Source: Desulfarculus sp. (GTDB taxonomy: Bacteria > Desulfobacterota > Desulfarculia > Desulfarculales > Desulfarculaceae). Taken from it: DNA of 64,000 nucleotides. The DNA lies in the NCBI GenBank assembly GCA_003605055.1, contig QZKP01000032.1:112194-176193 (forward strand). The letters are read 5' to 3'. Below, piece by piece: positions 56,302 through 64,000 of this stretch (position 1 is the stretch's first letter; every line of letters starts with the position of its first letter). Both the position numbers and the translations under genes were made by a program. Below the pieces are notes generated by a model. The model saw only the letters and a list, made by a program, of their open reading frames with translations, ran no database searches and was not told the DNA's origin.

Positions 56302-57021
56302 TCAGGCCACGTCCTGGCGCAGAACCAGGCAGCGCCGCACCCGCTCCCAGTTGACCGAGCCCCGGTGGCAGTTGCTCCCATCCATGAGAACCCCCTGGAG
56401 CACGGAACGAGCCTGGCCGCCCCGGCCTTTTTGCTGCAAGGCCGAGTAACCGTCGCGACGCACCGTGTGGCGGGCCAGCAGCCGGTTGCGCATGTGCCAG
56501 GGACAGGTCACGCCCAGGGCCGCGCCAGTGCCGTGCTGGCTTATCTTGTCCCGGATGAACTCATCGCTGGGCAACAGCCCCCTGCCCCTGATCATGCGCG
56601 AACTGGGCACCACGTACACCGCGGCATAGCCCAGCTCCAGGGCCTCAGCGCGCACCAGACCCACTTGGCAGCCCGGGCAGCCGCCCTGGCAACACAGGCC
56701 GATCTCAGGGTTCACCTCCGCGGGACAGTCCAGGGGTCGCAGACAAAAAGGCAGGAACAACAGACGCTTGTGAAAAGGAGTGGCGGCAAAGGCCCTGCGG
56801 AAGTAGCGGTTGCCGGCCCTGACCAGCAGGCGCAGGTCCAGGCCCGGGCTTATGCGGTCCAGCAGTCCGGACAGCACCCAACTAAAACGGCGGAACAGGA
56901 CCAGGGTCAGCCGGGGCGCGAACATGCGGCCAAACAGCAGGGGCGCCAGGGCCAGTCCGCCGGCCGCGGCCAGGCCCAGGCCCAACCACAATATCCACCA
57001 CCAGGGTTCGGTTTCAGGCAT
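56302..57021 (-). CDS. DUF116 family Cys-rich membrane-associated protein
   Basis: A 239-residue protein with an N-terminal hydrophobic helix (ILWLGLGLAAAGGLALAPLL), then PFCLRPLDCPAEVNPEIGLCCQGGCPGCQVG and AAVYVVPSSRMIRGRG, GVTCPWHMRN. The Cys-rich middle and order of motifs match DUF116, common in anaerobic bacteria and archaea and of unknown function. The cysteines could carry an Fe-S cluster. It is convergent with the patatin gene. Confidence 0.82.
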   Translation of the reverse strand: MPETEPWWWILWLGLGLAAAGGLALAPLLFGRMFAPRLTLVLFRRFSWVLSGLLDRISPGLDLRLLVRAGNRYFRRAFAATPFHKRLLFLPFCLRPLDCPAEVNPEIGLCCQGGCPGCQVGLVRAEALELGYAAVYVVPSSRMIRGRGLLPSDEFIRDKISQHGTGAALGVTCPWHMRNRLLARHTVRRDGYSALQQKGRGGQARSVLQGVLMDGSNCHRGSVNWERVRRCLVLRQDVA

Positions 57022-57088
57022 AGCAACTGAATTCTGGCAGAAGCCGGCCCTGGTTACAAGGAGCCGTCAACAAACCCGCCCCAACGCC

Positions 57089-57532
57089 CTACCCCAGCTC
57101 TCCGGCCTCAAAGCGCTGCATGACCCGGCAGAACTCCGCGGGCAGGGCGCAACCCCGGCCGGTGGCCGGGTTCAGGCAGGCCACCCGAGTGCTGCCCATG
57201 GCCGCCAGACAATCCTCCTCGGGCAGCCAGAGGGCATAGTGAAAGCAAAAGCCGCGGCGGCCCCAATCCGCGGTGCGCAGGAATACCTGCACCAGGTGGT
57301 GGTGCTGCACCGGGGCATGGTAGCGGCAGGTGTTGCGCTGTATGAGCAGCGCCAAGGGCTGGGGCTTTGCGGCCAGCAGGCCCAGGCGCTGCAGATAGGC
57401 CGCGCGGGCCTCCTCAAAGTAGGTGAAGAAGCGGGCGTTGTGCACCTGGCCCTGGGGGTCCAGATCCGAAAGGCGGGGCCGGAACTCCAGATGGAAGCGG
57501 AAGCCCTCTAGGGGGTGGTCCTTGGAAAACAT
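57089..57532 (-). CDS. Acyl-CoA thioesterase, 4HBT hotdog fold
   Basis: A 147-residue single hotdog domain. The N-terminal signature RLSDLDPQGQVHNARFFTYFEEAR has the catalytic Asp position of YbgC/4-hydroxybenzoyl-CoA thioesterases. It hydrolyses acyl-CoA or acyl-ACP; the chain specificity is unknown. Confidence 0.9.
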   Translation of the reverse strand: MFSKDHPLEGFRFHLEFRPRLSDLDPQGQVHNARFFTYFEEARAAYLQRLGLLAAKPQPLALLIQRNTCRYHAPVQHHHLVQVFLRTADWGRRGFCFHYALWLPEEDCLAAMGSTRVACLNPATGRGCALPAEFCRVMQRFEAGELG

Positions 57533-57577
57533 GTTGCGCGCGTCGTTAGTCCTGCTTTGGGGTCGTGGCGCCCCGGG

Positions 57578-57913
57578 TCATTTATCCTGGCGGCGGCGGG
57601 ACAGACTCACCACCTTGTCGCCCTCCCCTCCCGGCACTGGGCCGGCCGGAGGTTCGGGACGGGGGGCCTGTTGGCCGGCCGGCTCGGGCAGGCGCTCCAG
57701 GCGCATGGTGTCGCCGCCCATGCTGAACTCGCCGCCGTCAATGTACTCCTGACGCAGTATCCAGGTCGCCGATTGCGGCGGCACCATCAAAAACAGCAGC
57801 TCTATCTGCCACCACTGCGGCTTGACGTCGGCCGTGATCTGCTCCACGCGGGCAAAGGCTATCGCCTCACCCTGGCGGTGGATGAGAACTATGTCGCCCG
57901 GCCGGGTGACCAT
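57578..57913 (-). CDS. Conserved small protein of unknown function
   Basis: A 111-residue protein. The first ~85 residues look like an SH3/beta-barrel domain (GDIVLIHRQGEAIAFARVEQI, WWQIELLFLMVPPQSATWIL, FSMGGDTMRLERL) followed by a Pro/Gly-rich, basic tail. No signal or membrane segment. AAGGAGG precedes the ATG. I recognise no named family. Confidence 0.7.
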   Translation of the reverse strand: MVTRPGDIVLIHRQGEAIAFARVEQITADVKPQWWQIELLFLMVPPQSATWILRQEYIDGGEFSMGGDTMRLERLPEPAGQQAPRPEPPAGPVPGGEGDKVVSLSRRRQDK

Positions 57914-57961
57914 GCACGGCCTCCTTATTCTTTGATTATGCTAAGGCTTCGCGGGCTTATG

Positions 57962-58903
57962 TCAAGCGAGACGGGCCGCGGCCCCCAGAGCGGCCAGGCG
58001 CTGGTTGAAATCCTCGCGCTCCAGGTTGTACTCCTGGGTGCCGTAGCAGGCCACAGCATAGGAGGCCAGCACCGCCCCCCACAGACAGGCCTCGGCCAGG
58101 TCCAGGCCCAGGGCCATGCCCTTGAGCAGGCCGGCCCGGTAGGCGTCGCCCGCGCCGGTGGGGTCCTTGAGCTCCCCGGCCGGCGAGATGGGTATGTCCA
58201 CCCGGCGCTGCCCCTGGAACAAGACCGAGCCCTGCTCGCCCTTGGTGGTGATCACCGCCTGCACCCGTTCCAGGATGCCTCTCAAAGACAGTCCGGTCAT
58301 GCGTCGGATCATCTCCAGTTCGTAGTCATTGGAGATCAGGGCCCTGGCCCCCTGCATGGCCTCCATGAGTTGCCCGCCGCTCCATATATTCAAGGACTGG
58401 CCCGGGTCCAGGATAAAGGGGATGCCAACCTCCCGGAACTCGGCGGGCAGGCGGGTCATGTCCTCCAGGTTGCCCGGCGCCACGATGGCCAGGGAGTTGC
58501 CCGGCTCCATGCGCTCCACCCGGCAGCCGCAGGGATACTTCATGGCCCCTGGATTGAAGCCGGTGATCTGGTTGTCGGATTGGTCGGTGGTGATGAAGGC
58601 CCCGGCCGTGTACTCTTCTTGGATGCAGCGCACTTGGCTGGTATCCACCCCCTGCTGGACCATCCAGTCCAGGTAGCGTTGTCCGTCCGCGCCCAGGCAG
58701 GCCAGCAGCACCGGACTCTCGCCCAATTGGGCCAGGCCGTAGGCGATGTTGCCGGCCGTGCCCCCCAGCTTCTCCTGCATGCCGTCCACGTTGAAGCAGA
58801 CGTTGAGCACGTGAATCTTGTCGGGGAGGATGTGGTCCGAGAAGCGGCCGCCGAAGTTCATGATGCGGTCGTAGGCCAGGGAGCCGGATACGTAGATGCG
58901 CAC
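57962..58903 (-). CDS. PfkB-family carbohydrate/adenosine kinase
   Basis: A 313-residue ribokinase-fold kinase. Motifs: YVSGSLAYDRIMNF, QEKLGGTAGNIAYGLAQLG (PfkB signature 1) and DPTGAGDAYRAGLLKG (signature 2 with catalytic Asp and anion hole). The N-terminus resembles adenosine kinase-type members of this family. Substrate specificity is not certain. Confidence 0.92.
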   Translation of the reverse strand: MRIYVSGSLAYDRIMNFGGRFSDHILPDKIHVLNVCFNVDGMQEKLGGTAGNIAYGLAQLGESPVLLACLGADGQRYLDWMVQQGVDTSQVRCIQEEYTAGAFITTDQSDNQITGFNPGAMKYPCGCRVERMEPGNSLAIVAPGNLEDMTRLPAEFREVGIPFILDPGQSLNIWSGGQLMEAMQGARALISNDYELEMIRRMTGLSLRGILERVQAVITTKGEQGSVLFQGQRRVDIPISPAGELKDPTGAGDAYRAGLLKGMALGLDLAEACLWGAVLASYAVACYGTQEYNLEREDFNQRLAALGAAARLA

Positions 58904-58916
58904 GGTTTACCTCGAT

Positions 58917-59261
58917 CTAGGGTTGCTGGCCCGCGGCCTGGTCCAGCAGGGCCACCACCGCCTGCACCCAGGCTGCGGCCTGCTCCAGGGCCTGGGGCGA
59001 GGCGGGCTCCGGGCAGGCCGTCTCCTGCTGGTCCAGGCTGAAGCACTCATCCAGGCCCAGGCGGCACACGGTCCAGCCGGGCAGCCCTGGCGGCAAGTGG
59101 GGCTTTTCATTGATGCGGTACAGGGAGAAGCAGTCCGCGTCGCAGCGCACGCTGTAGGTGCGGCCGGCCAAGTTCAGGCGCAGCACCCGGCGCAGCAGGC
59201 CGCGACGGTCGAATTCCCGCCGTACCCGCTCGAAAAGTTCGGCTGCCTGGGGACGCTCCAT
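58917..59261 (-). CDS. Small protein of unknown function
   Basis: A 114-residue protein without signal peptide or membrane helix. It has a charged helix at the start (AAELFERVRREFDRRGLLRR), beta strands (LRLNLAGRTYSVRCDADCFSL), four Cys, and an Ala-rich helical end. It ends 13 bases before the PfkB kinase start and is probably co-transcribed with it. No family recognised. Confidence 0.65.
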   Translation of the reverse strand: MERPQAAELFERVRREFDRRGLLRRVLRLNLAGRTYSVRCDADCFSLYRINEKPHLPPGLPGWTVCRLGLDECFSLDQQETACPEPASPQALEQAAAWVQAVVALLDQAAGQQP

Positions 59262-59409
59262 TTTGCCCCTCCCGGGCCGCTGTCAATGCTACGATTCACC
59301 CCAAGGCCTGTCAAGGCGCGGGCCTGGCCCCCGAGCCTGGCTTGGGCTATGTTCTAAGCATAGCAGAGCGCCCTTGGGCGCGGGGAACCCACAGCGGCGG
59401 GAGGAGGCC

Positions 59410-60153
59410 ATGAATCTGCAAGGCGAGGTGGCCCTGGTGACCGGGGCGGCGCGGGGCATAGGCCTGGCCGCGGCCGAGAAGCTGGGCGCCCTGGGCGCGG
59501 CCGTGGTGCTGGCCGACCGGGACCTGGAGGGCGCCGAGGCCGGGGCATTGGCCATCGAGGGAGCCGGCGGCCGCGCCATGGCCCTGCGCATGGACGTGCG
59601 CGAGCCCGAGGACTGGGAATACGCCCTGGACAACGCCGCGGAACGCTACGGCGGCCTGCACATCCTGGTGAACAACGCCGGCTTTGACCGGCCCGGCGGG
59701 GTGCAGAAAGTGAGCCTCAAGGACTTCCGGGAGGTGCTGGAGGTGCACCTGATCGCCTGCCTGCTGGGCATGAAGGCCGCCCTGCCCGCCTTTGAGGAGG
59801 CCGGCCGCGGGGCGGTGGTGAACGTGGCCAGCCTCTACGCCAAGATCGGCGGCCAGGGCGAGGCGGCCTACACCGCGGCCAAGGCGGGCATCGTGGGACT
59901 GACCAAGGCCGCGGCCCGGGAGTTGGCCAGGTTGCAGGTGCGGGTCAACTGCGTGCTGCCCGGCCTCACCGACACCCCGGCCATCCGCGGGCTCATGTCG
60001 GAGAAGGTGATGAACAAGCTCCTGGCCGAGACGCCCATGCGGCGCATGGCCCAGCCGCACGAGATAGCCAGCGTCATCGCCTTTCTCTGCACCAGCGAGG
60101 CCAGCTTCGTCACCGGCGCGGCCTGGGAGGTTTCCGGCGGCTGGAACATGTAG
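59410..60153 (+). CDS. Short-chain dehydrogenase/reductase (FabG-like)
   Basis: A 247-residue SDR with cofactor loop VTGAARGIGLA (10-20), NNAGFD, catalytic Ser in NVASLYAKIG, Tyr-x-x-x-Lys in AAYTAAKAGIVG, and VTGAAWEVSGGWNM at the end. GGAGGAGG precedes the ATG at 59410, which decides the start over a longer upstream frame. It could reduce 3-oxoacyl or 2-hydroxy compounds; specificity unknown. Confidence 0.92.
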   Translation: MNLQGEVALVTGAARGIGLAAAEKLGALGAAVVLADRDLEGAEAGALAIEGAGGRAMALRMDVREPEDWEYALDNAAERYGGLHILVNNAGFDRPGGVQKVSLKDFREVLEVHLIACLLGMKAALPAFEEAGRGAVVNVASLYAKIGGQGEAAYTAAKAGIVGLTKAAARELARLQVRVNCVLPGLTDTPAIRGLMSEKVMNKLLAETPMRRMAQPHEIASVIAFLCTSEASFVTGAAWEVSGGWNM

Positions 60154-60297
60154 CCGCCGCCGGCTTCGCGCTGGGCAGGCATGCTGCGTTGCTGGCTGCG
60201 CTCGCTTCTGGATGCAGTCAAGGCTGCACCTGCGAAGCTCGCTTGCCAGACGCCTTGCCTGCCAGCCCATCGCTGTGCCGGGCGCATTAAAGCAGGC
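60154..60297. repeat. Intergenic inverted-repeat element (REP-like)
   Basis: GCTGGGCAGGC (near 60170) faces GCCTGCCAGC (near 60258) about 80 bases away, with repeated GCTCGCTT/GCTTCGC words and TGGCTGCGC inside. Convergent genes flank it. The layout resembles bacterial interspersed (REP/BIME) elements, but only one copy is in the window. Confidence 0.35.
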
Positions 60298-61482
60298 TCA
60301 CTCTCGGGGGATTGACCCGCAAAGCAGCGTCACCTTGAGCCCGCCGAAGGGCGCGGCCAGGCGGGCCTCTTCCTTGAGCCCCAAGAGCCCGGCCCACTCC
60401 GGCCGGTATAGCACCACCCCGCAGCGCCAGCCAGGGTAAGCCGCACGTAGGCGCTGGCCCAGGCGGTCCATGAAATCCCGGGCCTGGCGCACGCTGCCCA
60501 GGCGCTTGCCGTAGGGCGGGTTCATGACCAGGAGACCTGGCCCGGCCGGCGGCGGGGCGGTAAAAAAATCATCGCGGTTGAAGGTCACGTCTGCGGCCAC
60601 GCCAGCCAGGGCCGCGTTTTCCTGGGCCAGGGCCAGGGGCCTGGCCTGGTGGTCGCGGGCCAGGATGGCCGCCGGCGCCGAGGCCAGGGCCCCCTGCCCT
60701 GCCTGGGCCTTCAGGTGCTGCCAGGCGGCGGCCCGGTGGCAGGGCCAGTTCTCAAAGGCGAAACCGCGCTGCCCGCCCGGCGGCAGGCGCCGGGCCAGGA
60801 GCGCCGCTTCGATGGCCAGGGTGCCGGCCCCGCACAGGGGGTCCAAGAGGGGCAGGCTGCCGTCGTAGCCGCAGAGCAGCAGCAGCGCCGCGGCCAGGTC
60901 CTCGCGCAGAGGGGCTGTCCCGCCCTGGGCGCGCCAGCCGCGCTTGTGCAGGTGGGGGCCGCTGGTGTCCAGGCTCAGGCTGGCCCGGCGCTCCTGGCCG
61001 CGCACCAAGAGGCTCTGGGCCTGCTCGTCGCCGGCCGCGGCAGGCGTAGGCGCGTCCAGGCCCAGCTCTGCAAGCCGCGCTGCCGCCGCCGATAAAACCA
61101 CCTCCTCCACCCGTCCGCTGTGCTTGAGATTGCTCTGGTGCAGCGCAACCTGCACTCGGAGCGGCGCGCCGGGGGTCAGCCAGACCTCCCAGGGCACGGA
61201 CGCGGCCTGGCGCTCCAGGTCCTCCCAGCGCCGCACCCTAAAGTCCCGCAGCCGCAGCAGCACCCGGCCGGCAATGCGCAGCCAGAGGTTGGCCTGATAG
61301 GCCGCCTCCAGCCGGCCGGCGAAGTGCACCCCGCCTGAGACGGGCTCCACCCCGGCCAGGCCCAGGGCGGCCATCTCGGCGGCGCAGAGCGGCTCCAGAC
61401 CGGGCGCGGTGACCGCAAAGAAGCGGTGGGTGGGCGCCCAGGCCTGGCGCTTGCAGCGGCGCTCTAGGTTGATATCAGGCAT
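60298..61482 (-). CDS. THUMP-domain class I RNA methyltransferase (RlmL/TrmN-like)
   Basis: A 394-residue protein with an N-terminal THUMP region (RFFAVTAPGLEPLCAAEMAALG, YQANLWLRIAGRVLLRL) and a C-terminal Rossmann methyltransferase domain: LLDPLCGAGTLAIEAALLA, PAAILARDHQARPLALAQ and the catalytic VMNPPYGKRLG typical of N2-guanine methyltransferases. Probable m2G methylation of rRNA or tRNA. I prefer the ATG at 61482; an ATG at 61509 is possible. Confidence 0.9.
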   Translation of the reverse strand: MPDINLERRCKRQAWAPTHRFFAVTAPGLEPLCAAEMAALGLAGVEPVSGGVHFAGRLEAAYQANLWLRIAGRVLLRLRDFRVRRWEDLERQAASVPWEVWLTPGAPLRVQVALHQSNLKHSGRVEEVVLSAAAARLAELGLDAPTPAAAGDEQAQSLLVRGQERRASLSLDTSGPHLHKRGWRAQGGTAPLREDLAAALLLLCGYDGSLPLLDPLCGAGTLAIEAALLARRLPPGGQRGFAFENWPCHRAAAWQHLKAQAGQGALASAPAAILARDHQARPLALAQENAALAGVAADVTFNRDDFFTAPPPAGPGLLVMNPPYGKRLGSVRQARDFMDRLGQRLRAAYPGWRCGVVLYRPEWAGLLGLKEEARLAAPFGGLKVTLLCGSIPRE

Positions 61483-61557
61483 GGCCGGTTTTACCACGGC
61501 TTGACGCATCAGGCCAAGCGCGCTTGACTTGCGAGAACAATAAGAAGCAAGAAGGGA

Positions 61558-61899
61558 TCAACTATCGCCAATAGCCTTAGTGTCGGCGGCCTCGAAGCAG
61601 AGGTTCACCGTGCGCTCCTGGGCCCGGGTGCGGTGGCGCACGCCCTTGGGGATGGTGATGAGCTGACCCGGGGTCAGGCTTTCCGTGCGGTCCGGCAGGT
61701 CCACGTACAGCCGGCCCTGCATCACCAGCAGGGTTTCGTCGCTGTGGTGCTGGTGCCAGTGAAAGTCGCGCTGCAACACGGCCAGGCGCACACAGTGGTC
61801 ATTGACCCGGGTGATCTCCCAGTTCTTCCATTTCTCGCTGACCGCGGCGGCCAGCTCGTTCACGTCCAGCTTCTGCAACTGACCAAAGGCGGCTTGCAT
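61558..61899 (-). CDS. Cupin-domain protein
   Basis: A 113-residue single cupin: metal-binding HWHQHHSDETLLVMQG and PKGVRHRTRAQE. The ATG at 61899 has AGGTGG just upstream; a GTG at 61911 would overlap the radical SAM stop. Small cupins bind a divalent metal and may be isomerases or dioxygenases. It is coupled to the radical SAM gene upstream. Confidence 0.87.
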   Translation of the reverse strand: MQAAFGQLQKLDVNELAAAVSEKWKNWEITRVNDHCVRLAVLQRDFHWHQHHSDETLLVMQGRLYVDLPDRTESLTPGQLITIPKGVRHRTRAQERTVNLCFEAADTKAIGDS

Positions 61900-61907
61900 A
61901 TCCCACC

Positions 61908-63065
61908 TCACACCATGGAGTCGGCCATCTCGCTGAGCACGGCCTCAAGATCGGCCTGGGACTCGATGCGCTGGAGCGTGGCCTCCAGCTCCGGCCGCAG
62001 GCCCAGACGGTCCAGGTCCCGGGGCTCGCGGCAGCGGGCCATGCGCCGGCACAGACGATACAGCAGCCGGTCGCGCTCGGGCAGGGCCAAATATCCGTCC
62101 AGCAGGGCCAGCATGCGCTCCTGGTCCTCGGGCAGCCGGCCGCTGACCGTCTCGATGAGGTTCATGATGTGGTCGCTGGCCACGTAGGAGGTGATGCCCT
62201 TTAGGCTGGCGATGAACAGCCTGATTTCGGCCACGGTCTCGTCGTCGCTGAGCTTTTCGAACTCGCCGGACTCCAGGTGCTGGTAGAGCTCGATGCGCGG
62301 CGGCACCCGCAGGGTGCGCAGGCGGATGAAGTCCGGGTTGATCTGGTTGAGCACCTGGGCCGTGGCCAAGGCGTGCTCGCGGGACCACTGCTTGCCGCCC
62401 AACCCGGGCATCACGTACTCGGATAGCTCCAGGCCCGCGGCCTTTATGTTCTGGCCGCCCTTGATCTGCTTGGCCGCGGTCACGCCCTTGTTCATGAACT
62501 TCAGCAGCGGGTCGTAGCCGGTCTCCAGGCCGATGTGCACCCGGTCCAGGCCGGCCCGGCGGATCATGGTCAGCTCCTCCACGGTGCGCTGGGCCGCGGT
62601 GGAGGAGCGGCCGTAGGTGGTCACCCGCCGCACCTCGGGCAGTTTCTCGCGCAAATAGCGCAAGGCCTCGGCCAGGACCTCGGGCGCCATGACCAGGTTG
62701 TTGGCGTCCTGCAAAAACACCGCGCCCGTGTCGTAAAAGAGCCAGGCCGCCACGTTGTAAAAGGCGTGGCTCAGGCCCGGCTCGCTGAACACCGCGTTGA
62801 CCACCCGCTGGCCCACCCGGCCGCCCTCGCTCAGGGACTGGGACAGCGCGAGAATCTGGCCACGCATCTCGGCCGCAATGTCTATGTCGGCCTTGATCTC
62901 CTCCAGCGAGCGGCGGGAGAAGGTGCGGCCCTTGTACACCGGGCAGAACTTGCACTTGTTCCAGGGGCAGTTGCGCGTGAAGCGCAGGAGCAGGCTGCGC
63001 GCCTCGGAGGGCGGGCGGATGGGGCCTTGCTCAAAGTCCAGGCTGTGGTCTAGCGCAGGCGGCAC
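61908..63065 (-). CDS. Radical SAM protein (B12-independent, HemN/oxygen-independent type fold)
   Basis: A 385-residue protein with the cluster motif C-x4-C-x2-C (NCPWNKCKFC; Cys33, Cys38, Cys41) rather than the common C-x3-C-x2-C. It continues with FLQDANNLVMAPEVLAEAL, VTTYGRSSTA, DRVHIGLETGYDPLLKFMNKG and SEYVMPGLGGKQ, all typical of the radical SAM barrel. GGAGAG precedes the GTG start. Reaction unknown; the product may be handled by the coupled cupin. Confidence 0.9.
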   Translation of the reverse strand: MPPALDHSLDFEQGPIRPPSEARSLLLRFTRNCPWNKCKFCPVYKGRTFSRRSLEEIKADIDIAAEMRGQILALSQSLSEGGRVGQRVVNAVFSEPGLSHAFYNVAAWLFYDTGAVFLQDANNLVMAPEVLAEALRYLREKLPEVRRVTTYGRSSTAAQRTVEELTMIRRAGLDRVHIGLETGYDPLLKFMNKGVTAAKQIKGGQNIKAAGLELSEYVMPGLGGKQWSREHALATAQVLNQINPDFIRLRTLRVPPRIELYQHLESGEFEKLSDDETVAEIRLFIASLKGITSYVASDHIMNLIETVSGRLPEDQERMLALLDGYLALPERDRLLYRLCRRMARCREPRDLDRLGLRPELEATLQRIESQADLEAVLSEMADSMV

Positions 63066-63225
63066 GGGACTCTCCGCGAGGGTTGAGGGTTGAGTAATTA
63101 GTATGGGCTGGCGCGGGCGGTGTCAAGGATGGCGGGGGGAGATGGGGGTGGGTTATGATGGATGGGGCTTGATGGCGAGTGCAGGGGGAAGAAGAAAAAA
63201 CCGGATAAGGAATGAGGGGGACGCT

Positions 63226-63942
63226 GTGGCCAATCCGGAGCATGTGGAGATTTTGAAGCAGGGGGTGGAGGTCTGGAATAAGTGGAGGAATAAGAATCCT
63301 AATATAGAACCCGATCTCCGCGAGGCAAGTTTTGTTTTTGTACACCTCAGCGGTGTGAACCTCAGCTGTGCGAAACTCAATGATGCGGAATTCTATGGGG
63401 CGGAACTAAAAGGTTCTAACTTAAGCGGGGCAGATCTCGACAGTGTGCACCTTGGCAGTGCTAACCTCGGCAAAGCTAATCTCAGTGGTGCAAGTTTAAT
63501 ATTGGCAAACCTTGCTGAAACTAATCTCATAAAGACGGTTCTCCGGAGAGCGGACCTCACCATGGCAAACCTCAGGAAGGCTACGCTCCAAGAAGCAAAA
63601 TTTAGCGAAGCGGATCTCTGGAGTGCTGATCTCACCAATGCTGACCTTAGTGGAGCAGATTTCAGCGCGACAGACCTCAGGCGGGCAAACTTTTCTGAGA
63701 CGAACCTCAATGGTGTTAACCTACGTGGCGCAAAAATTGGAAGGACTATTTTTACAAATATGGACCTGAGTAAGGCCGTCGGCTTAAAATATCTTAGACA
63801 TGAGGGCCCATCCACAATAGGCATTGATACTCTTTTTCTATCAAAAGGCAAAATTCCCGAGTCGTTTCTGCGCGGTTGTGGTGTTCCTGAAGACTTTATA
63901 AAATGGCCCTTGACTAGTTGGGAGTATGTTGAAGTACCCTAA
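63226..63942 (+). CDS. Pentapeptide-repeat protein, probably truncated before a TIR domain
   Basis: The GTG at 63226 (VANPEHVEILKQGVEVWNKW) has GAGGGGG five bases upstream. After a short helical N-terminus come about 28 pentapeptide repeats of A(D/N)Lxx type (residues ~35-185) forming a right-handed quadrilateral helix. The following TIGIDTLFLSKGKIPESFLR, GVPEDFI is the linker that in related proteins leads into a TIR domain; here the frame ends 13 residues later in unrelated sequence (KWPLTSWEYVEVP). The gene is AT-rich against its neighbours. I infer a mobile effector of pentapeptide-TIR type interrupted at its 3' end. Confidence 0.82.
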   Translation: MANPEHVEILKQGVEVWNKWRNKNPNIEPDLREASFVFVHLSGVNLSCAKLNDAEFYGAELKGSNLSGADLDSVHLGSANLGKANLSGASLILANLAETNLIKTVLRRADLTMANLRKATLQEAKFSEADLWSADLTNADLSGADFSATDLRRANFSETNLNGVNLRGAKIGRTIFTNMDLSKAVGLKYLRHEGPSTIGIDTLFLSKGKIPESFLRGCGVPEDFIKWPLTSWEYVEVP

Positions 63943-63950
63943 CTAGCTGT

Positions 63951-64000
63951 ATGGGCATGAAAAACAAGTATGTGCTCCGTGCAAGGATTTCGGAAGCCAA
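63951..64000 (+). mobile_element. 5' end of an IS1595-family transposase (runs off the window)
   Basis: The frame from the ATG at 63951 reads MGMKNKYVLRARISEA to the window edge. MKNKY-x-x-RxRISEAKFRE is the usual start of IS1595 (ISSpo3-type) transposases, so this is probably the 5' end of such an element. The left inverted repeat should lie in the last ~50 bases of the pentapeptide gene, explaining its abnormal C-terminus. Only 16 codons are visible. Confidence 0.6.

Overview
The window is GC-rich chromosomal DNA from a bacterium. The best fit is an anaerobic Desulfobacterota (former Deltaproteobacteria) lineage of the Desulfarculus type. This is an inference from gene content: an LL-diaminopimelate aminotransferase lysine route, a benzoyl-CoA reductase/2-hydroxyacyl-CoA dehydratase-like subunit beside an ADP-forming acyl-CoA synthetase, a DUF116 protein, an EF-G-II paralogue, RpoH-like and sigma-54 regulation, and a probable selenoprotein. 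No taxonomic marker such as rRNA is present. There is no CRISPR array, prophage or replication origin. Two tRNA genes (Gly-GCC, Cys-GCA) both encode their CCA ends.

Layout. 1-9.6 kb: the end of an LpoA-like periplasmic-binding lipoprotein, then a mostly minus-strand housekeeping block (queC, UspA-like, NifU-domain and Mrp/ApbC Fe-S proteins, acyl-CoA synthetase plus HgdB/BcrC-like protein, recO, alpha/beta hydrolase). 9.7-17.3 kb: an RpoH-like sigma factor, a TPR lipoprotein, a LolB/DUF4292-like lipoprotein, a Mut7-C protein, then DUF72, MogA and EF-G-like genes on the minus strand. 17.4-35.4 kb: a long plus-strand metabolic run, xerC-hslV-hslU-argB-argD-argF-argG-argH-lipoprotein-lysA-dapF-dapA-dapB-FAH-dapL-folK-small membrane protein-transaldolase-pgsA. 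It joins late arginine synthesis to lysine/diaminopimelate synthesis. 35.4-36.9 kb: tRNA-Gly and tRNA-Cys flank one AT-rich gene that looks horizontally acquired.

39.4-47.9 kb is the most interesting region. A sigma-54 activator (39407-40819) is followed by an AT-rich intergenic region with three 15-bp palindromes of the form GGAAY-N5-RTTCC and a near-consensus -24/-12 promoter. These precede a small gene and a secreted peptidoglycan-binding protein. Downstream lie an HU-like protein, a possible 35-codon leader ORF, and a tight cluster of an AdoMet-decarboxylase (SpeD)-fold protein that keeps the Ser/His/Cys catalytic residues but has lost the substrate motif, a GNAT/FemAB-like transferase, an ATP-grasp ligase, a LysA/BtrK-like PLP decarboxylase and a Cys-rich protein. 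I infer an undescribed amine or pseudopeptide pathway.

48.0-63.9 kb: a cyclic-nucleotide-binding protein, a 915-residue membrane glycosyltransferase with two discoidin-like C-terminal domains, a divergent DsbA/FrnE-like gene whose first active-site Cys codon is an in-frame TGA (probable selenocysteine), HAD and TIM-barrel sugar enzymes, a patatin, DUF116, a thioesterase, a PfkB kinase, an SDR, a THUMP RNA methyltransferase, a cupin and a radical SAM protein. The window ends in an AT-rich pentapeptide-repeat gene that resembles a pentapeptide-TIR effector cut off before its TIR domain, next to the start of an IS1595-type transposase.
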